From an uncultured Collinsella sp. (lineage in GTDB: Bacteria > Actinomycetota > Coriobacteriia > Coriobacteriales > Coriobacteriaceae), in NCBI GenBank assembly GCA_900551185.1, contig URVF01000048.1, positions 1-9,866 of the forward strand: DNA of 9,866 nucleotides, read 5' to 3'. Both the position numbers and the translations under genes were made by a program. Below, one piece after another: positions 7,173 through 9,866 of this stretch. The stretch's first letter is position 1, and each line of letters opens with the position of its first letter. Under the pieces are notes generated by a model that did not search any database, was not told where the DNA came from, and saw only the letters and a program-made list of their open reading frames with translations.

Positions 7173-7514
7173 ATGAGTTTACTGACATTTGCCAAGACGG
7201 CCTTGGGTTCTATGGTCAAGCAGCCGGTAACGGTGTGTTACCCGCAGGAGGAGCTGACGGCGCCCGAGCGCCTGCGCGGGCATATCGTCAACGACATGGA
7301 CGTGTGCATTTGCTGCGGCATGTGCGCACGCCGTTGCCCGGCGGGCGCGCTCGCGGTCGATCGCAAGGGCGGTACCTGGTCGATCGACCCGTACGCCTGC
7401 GTGGTGTGCGGCGAGTGCATCGAGAGCTGCCCCAAACACTGCCTGACTATGGACACCGCCCGCACTCCAGTTGCGGCGGATAAGACTCCCACGGTAGAAA
7501 CCAAACCGGAGTAG
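7173..7514 (+). CDS. echF: Ech hydrogenase ferredoxin-like subunit EchF, 2[4Fe-4S]
   Basis: 113 residues. It has two complete 4Fe-4S binding motifs: CxxCxxCxxxCP at C45, C48, C51, C55 (in CICCGMCARRCP; C47 is extra) and C76, C79, C82, C86 (in CVVCGECIESCP). This is the NuoI/HycF/EchF polyferredoxin that takes electrons from soluble ferredoxin and hands them to EchC. The N-terminal LLTFAKTALGSMVKQPVTVCYP resembles the amphipathic segment with which NuoI-like subunits lie on the membrane arm. The last about 20 residues are Thr/Pro/Lys-rich. It is the final operon gene, 7 bases after echE, with AAAGGTAGG (7158-7166) as ribosome binding site overlapping the echE stop. A strong hairpin follows. 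Confidence 0.95.
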   Translation: MSLLTFAKTALGSMVKQPVTVCYPQEELTAPERLRGHIVNDMDVCICCGMCARRCPAGALAVDRKGGTWSIDPYACVVCGECIESCPKHCLTMDTARTPVAADKTPTVETKPE

Positions 7515-7523
7515 CTCTGGAAT

Positions 7524-7573
7524 GGGGCCGGTGGGGCAAAAATGCCCCATCGGCCCCGCGCTTAAACGCGCGG
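7524..7573 (+). terminator. Strong hairpin pair at the end of the hydrogenase operon
   Basis: The 15-nt arms 7524-7538 and 7543-7557 pair throughout around an AAAA loop, with one G-U pair in + strand RNA. A second 6-bp hairpin, CCGCGC (7556-7561) / GCGCGG (7568-7573) with loop TTAAAC, overlaps its 3' foot. No T-tract follows. It lies 10 bases after the echF stop. It may protect the mRNA 3' end or act with a downstream terminator (see 7653-7682) rather than be a classic intrinsic terminator on its own. Confidence 0.65.
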
Positions 7574-7588
7574 TTGGGCCGCCACGAA

Positions 7589-7742
7589 CAAAACTATGCC
7601 GGATTACGGGGCTGGATAGCGAATCTCCGACCATACGGAAAATCCCAAAAACAAAACCGCAGGTAGATTGCTTGCCGTTTTTCAAAAAAAGGTTGTATGG
7701 ATGAGGGTCCCGACTTTAGCCCCGTAATCCGGCATAGTTTTG
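7589..7742. repeat. Long inverted-repeat element 1 (25-bp perfect arms)
   Basis: CAAAACTATGCCGGATTACG... (arm 7589-7613) is the exact reverse complement of 7718-7742, with 104 bases between. Inside, CCATAC (7631-7636) pairs with GTATGG (7695-7700), and a terminator-like core lies at 7653-7682, so nearly the whole unit can fold as one long hairpin. The interior aligns with that of element 2 while the arms are unrelated in sequence. It contains no gene. It could be a structured RNA, a MITE- or REP-like mobile repeat, or a tandem transcription barrier. Confidence 0.85.
7653..7682. terminator. Terminator-like core of element 1
   Basis: AAAACCGCAGG (7653-7663) faces CTTGCCGTTTT (7671-7681) across a short loop. 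Pairing is imperfect (one C/C clash and one G-U). An A-tract on the left and TTTTT on the right resemble a bidirectional intrinsic terminator. The sequence AAAACCGCAGGTAGA recurs exactly in element 2. It may be where hydrogenase operon transcription really ends. Confidence 0.5.
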
Positions 7743-7780
7743 AAATGGAACCATATCCATAACAGCCCTTGGTTTCCCGT

Positions 7781-7804
7781 GGACAGAGGGAAACGGATCA
7801 TTTT
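7781..7804. repeat. 24-nt motif, copy 1
   Basis: GGACAGAGGGAAACGGATCA followed by TTTT. It matches copy 2 at 8020-8043 in 22 of 24 positions. It lies 38 bases after element 1. GTTTCCC (7772-7778) and GGGAAAC (7788-7794) form a local dyad, and CCCGTT recurs downstream at 7829-7834. Confidence 0.8.
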
Positions 7805-7830
7805 GGCCTTGCGAGGATATCCGCGTGACC

Positions 7831-8000
7831 CGTTCGCCATGAAATGGGCCTATCTACTACGTTTGGGTGGCTGCCCTCAACCACGGCGAAAAACGCGAAA
7901 AGAAAACCGCAGGTAGAACGCTTGCGGTTTTTCGTAAAACGCGGTTATGGTCAGGGGTATCGGGTTAAACGTAGTAGATGGGCCGGTTTCGTGGCGAACG
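7831..8000. repeat. Long inverted-repeat element 2 (34-nt imperfect arms)
   Basis: The arm 7831-7864 (starting CGTTCGCCATGAAATGGGCC) is complementary to 7967-8000 at 30 of 34 positions. Three of the four differences are U-G pairs in + strand RNA and one is a G/G clash. The centre repeats the core of element 1 (AAAACCGCAGGTAGA at 7903-7917, GCTTGC at 7920-7925, GGTTTTTC at 7926-7933). Flanking core bases also align with element 1. The arms do not match those of element 1. The unit is non-coding. Confidence 0.85.
7903..7932. terminator. Terminator-like core of element 2
   Basis: AAAACCGCAGG (7903-7913) pairs with CTTGCGGTTTT (7921-7931) over 11 positions with one G-U, around the loop TAGAACG, followed by a further T. 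With A-tract and T-tract on opposite sides it reads as a bidirectional intrinsic terminator set at the tip of the long hairpin. Confidence 0.6.
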
Positions 8001-8019
8001 TTACCAACTAATCCCCCGG

Positions 8020-8075
8020 GGACGGAGGAAAACGGATCATTTTTGCTTGATGGCTCCGAGTCGCACCCGTTTTCC
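8020..8075. repeat. 24-nt motif, copy 2, extending into a 9-bp dyad
   Basis: GGACGGAGGAAAACGGATCA followed by TTTT (8020-8043) is the second copy of the motif at 7781-7804, 19 bases after element 2. GGAAAACGG (8027-8035) is the exact reverse complement of CCGTTTTCC (8067-8075). The same CCCGTT follows copy 1 at nearly the same distance (24 versus 22 bases after the TTTT), so the repeated unit is longer than the 24-mer. Confidence 0.75.
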
Positions 8076-8087
8076 TGCGAAAACTCT

Positions 8088-8221
8088 CGTGTCTCAACTT
8101 TGGTGAGACATTTGTCTCACGCCCAAAATCAAATCTGGAACGTGTGTCGCCTGCCTTAATTGTGTCTCATTTCGTAACTTTAGGCTGATGCAAGGTCTGA
8201 GACCGCGAGAAGGGAGACACG
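8088..8221 (+). promoter_or_regulatory. Leader of the surface-protein gene with clustered TGTCTCA words
   Basis: TGTCTC occurs at 8090-8095, 8113-8118 and 8163-8168; GAGAC(A) occurs at 8105-8110, 8199-8203 and 8214-8219. GTGAGACA-TT-TGTCTCAC (8103-8120) is a perfect 18-base dyad. The GAGAC at 8214-8218 overlaps the ribosome binding site AAGGGAG (8210-8216), 5 bases before the ATG at 8222. CGTGTCTC (8088-8095) or GTGTCTC (8162-8168) could therefore pair with the translation start. The region may be protein operators or an RNA switch. I could not place a confident -35/-10 pair. Confidence 0.5.
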
Positions 8222-9866
8222 ATGGGTAAGTACACGAGGGGTCTCTTGGCGGTGATACTGGCCGTAGTGCTGGTGTTGCCAGCCGCAGCATTCGCCATGC
8301 TGCCCGAGGCCAACGCCAGGTCCAGCACAGGAATGGACGGACCGATAATGACCGGAAAGGTCGTCGACCCCGATACCAGCGGACGCTGGGAAATTTGGGC
8401 GGCAGGCCACGGCGGCAATAAGGTAACGACCCAAAACGTCGGCCGAATCTGGACCGATAAGACGGTCAAGGCAACCGGGGAAAACGAAGAGTCGGACTTT
8501 TTGACCACGCTTTCGGCGATGTCCTCGACGTCTAATTCAACCGTGACAGTCACCACGCCACTCGACATCGTGATGGTGCTGGACGCCTCTGGCTCGATGG
8601 ATGATCATATGGGCGGTGGATACTCACCTAAGCGTATCGATGCGTTGAAGAACGCTGCGAATAGCTTTATCGATACCATTGCCAAGCAAAACGAGGGCAT
8701 CGAGGGCGTCAATAGGCAGCATAGGGTTGCCATTGTTAAGTTTGCGGGCAAGAAGTCCAACGATATCGGCAACAATATGTATCACGACGGAGGGTACTCC
8801 TACAATTACACCCAGGTTATGAAAGAATTGACCTACTGTTCCGGCAGCAATGCGGATGATCTCAAGAAGAATACAATTAATCAAATTCAGCCTGCCGGCG
8901 CCACGCGCGCCGACTATGGCCTAGAGCTGGCCGAGGGAATCACTATCACTTCTGGCCGCAAAGACGCCAAGAAGATTATTGTGTTCTTTACCGACGGTAC
9001 GCCAACAAAGCAAAATAAATTCGATGCGGGTGTCGCCAACGCTGCCGTGACAGCTGCTAAGAATATGAAGGACGGCAAGGCCACCGTTTATACTATCGGC
9101 ATCTTTGATGGCGCGAACCCCAGTGCTGGTATCCAGGATTCGGGAAAAAGCCAAAAAGAGAACAAGTTCATGCAGGCTGTTTCAAGCAACTACCCCAATG
9201 CCACGGCATGGGATACTCATGGCACACGCGCGGAAAACTCCGACTACTACAAGTCGGCGACCAATGCAGAAGAACTCAAGAAGGTATTCGACGACATCTC
9301 ACAGGCCATCACATCGGAGCCGCCTTATCCGACCGAAATCCATAAGGGATACGACGAGACCAAGTCCGGCTACATCACGTTTACCGATGAGCTAGGCGAC
9401 TTCATGCAGGTTGATGGATTTACCGAAGTCGTCATCAACGGCACGTCGTTCACCAAGCCGAGCAAGACGGTCAACAAAGAAGCCAATACCGACACATACG
9501 AGTTCGCCGGCAAGGCAAAAGACCTGCTCATCACCGTGCAGCGTGCCGGCGATGACAATCCCCAGAAGGGCGATATCGTAACGGTTAATATTCCTGCGTC
9601 GCTGATTCCGCTGAGTCACTTTAAGACCGTAGACGGCAAGCTTTCGGTCAACAACGTTAAGCCCATTCAGGTGAAGTATGCCTCGAGCGTGAAGAAGGAC
9701 GCGCTTGACAACCTGTTTACGCCCGAGAAGGTAGCGGGGCTCAAGGACTACATCGAGCGTAATACGACTGTCGTTGACGGCACCAAGACCGTGAATTTCT
9801 ACGCGAACAAGTGGAACGGTGGTGCGTTGGGTGATACGGTTGCGACCTTTGAGCCGGCCGACACCA
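8222..9866 (+). CDS. Secreted von Willebrand factor A-domain surface protein (pilin/adhesin-like), 3' truncated by the window
   Basis: 548 residues are visible and the frame is open to the last base. The N-terminus MGKYTRG followed by LLAVILAVVLVLPAAAFA is a classic Sec signal peptide, with cleavage likely after A25 or A32. A vWA domain spans about 113-325: LDIVMVLDASGSMD carries the metal-ion site DxSxS (D121, S123, S125), with T228 in GATRADYG and D258 in FFTDGTPT, so the full MIDAS set is present and metal-dependent ligand binding is plausible. Beyond about residue 350 come beta-rich segments (GYITFTDELGDFMQVDGF, then VTVNIPASLIPL) like the inter-domain regions of Gram-positive pilus-tip and SpaA-type adhesins. 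Sortase anchoring (LPXTG) would be expected past the window but is not seen. Its neighbour is a structured, non-coding leader, not the hydrogenase operon. The binding partner is unknown. Confidence 0.88.
   Translation, partial: MGKYTRGLLAVILAVVLVLPAAAFAMLPEANARSSTGMDGPIMTGKVVDPDTSGRWEIWAAGHGGNKVTTQNVGRIWTDKTVKATGENEESDFLTTLSAMSSTSNSTVTVTTPLDIVMVLDASGSMDDHMGGGYSPKRIDALKNAANSFIDTIAKQNEGIEGVNRQHRVAIVKFAGKKSNDIGNNMYHDGGYSYNYTQVMKELTYCSGSNADDLKKNTINQIQPAGATRADYGLELAEGITITSGRKDAKKIIVFFTDGTPTKQNKFDAGVANAAVTAAKNMKDGKATVYTIGIFDGANPSAGIQDSGKSQKENKFMQAVSSNYPNATAWDTHGTRAENSDYYKSATNAEELKKVFDDISQAITSEPPYPTEIHKGYDETKSGYITFTDELGDFMQVDGFTEVVINGTSFTKPSKTVNKEANTDTYEFAGKAKDLLITVQRAGDDNPQKGDIVTVNIPASLIPLSHFKTVDGKLSVNNVKPIQVKYASSVKKDALDNLFTPEKVAGLKDYIERNTTVVDGTKTVNFYANKWNGGALGDTVATFEPADT

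Noticed and set aside
5924..7219. 431-codon open frame on the - strand
   Set aside because: It is antisense to echE, whose cysteine motifs prove the + strand. High GC at third positions routinely opens such shadows.
1876..7514. Respiratory complex I (nuo) or a cysteine-less Ehr complex instead of a hydrogenase
   Set aside because: All four Ni-binding cysteines are in EchE, EchC has CxxC rather than the adjacent CC pair of NuoB, and no NADH-module genes are present.
7672..7701. Promoter inside the repeat cores (TTGCCG/TTGCGG, 18 bases, then TATGGA/TATGGT)
   Set aside because: The spacing is conserved in both elements but the -10 hexamers are poor and the same bases form the terminator-like stem. 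Too weak to call.
7522..7704. 60-codon open frame after echF
   Set aside because: It runs through the operon-end hairpin and arm 1 of the inverted repeat, with no convincing ribosome binding site. Structure explains the sequence better than coding.
7589..8075. CRISPR array
   Set aside because: Only two non-identical units of over 150 bases with unrelated arms; there are no short, regularly spaced direct repeats.
7947..8159. 70-codon open frame between element 2 and the adhesin
   Set aside because: It crosses arm 2 of the repeat, the 24-nt motif and the TGTCTCA dyad. No protein-like features are present.

Overview
The window looks like the end of an Illumina-assembled contig from a fairly GC-rich Gram-positive gut anaerobe. 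A member of the Coriobacteriia, possibly Collinsella, is my best guess. That rests on codon style, AGGAGG ribosome binding sites, an enoate-reductase-type flavoprotein, an Ech-type hydrogenase and a large secreted adhesin. It is an inference from gene content, not a database match. Every gene I accept is on the + strand.

Bases 1-49 are not genomic. They match the Illumina Nextera i7 adapter: the tail of P7, an 8-base index and the transposase mosaic end. Bases 50-749 hold the C-terminal part of an FAD/NAD(P)-binding oxidoreductase of the 2-enoate / 2,4-dienoyl-CoA reductase type, truncated at the contig edge and followed by a terminator. An AT-richer gap without a convincing gene (865-1188) leads to a small stand-alone protein with two helix-turn-helix domains (1198-1593) that resembles the first reading frame of IS3-family transposases. 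It has its own terminator and no second transposase frame.

The centre (1876-7514) is a compact operon for a membrane-bound, energy-converting [NiFe] hydrogenase of the Ech type (group 4). The parts are a 960-residue antiporter-like subunit fused to the NuoH-like membrane anchor (EchA+EchB), the small subunit EchC, the NuoC-like EchD, the catalytic large subunit EchE and the 2[4Fe-4S] ferredoxin-like EchF. All Ni-binding and cluster cysteines I looked for are present. The complex should couple ferredoxin oxidation and H2 formation (or the reverse) to ion movement across the membrane. EchC and EchD carry long Ala-rich tails, and EchE ends right after its C-terminal CxxC motif. No maturation genes (hyp) lie in the window.

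Between the operon and the last gene lies about 700 bp of non-coding, highly structured DNA (7515-8221). After the operon's terminal hairpin come two tandem composite elements. Each is a roughly 155-170 nt inverted repeat whose arms differ between the copies, but whose terminator-like core and a trailing 24-nt motif are shared. The arm mismatches in the second copy are mostly G-U compatible in + strand RNA only. A cluster of TGTCTCA words, in both orientations and able to pair with the next gene's ribosome binding site, precedes a secreted von Willebrand factor A-domain surface protein. That gene starts at 8222 and runs off the end of the window.
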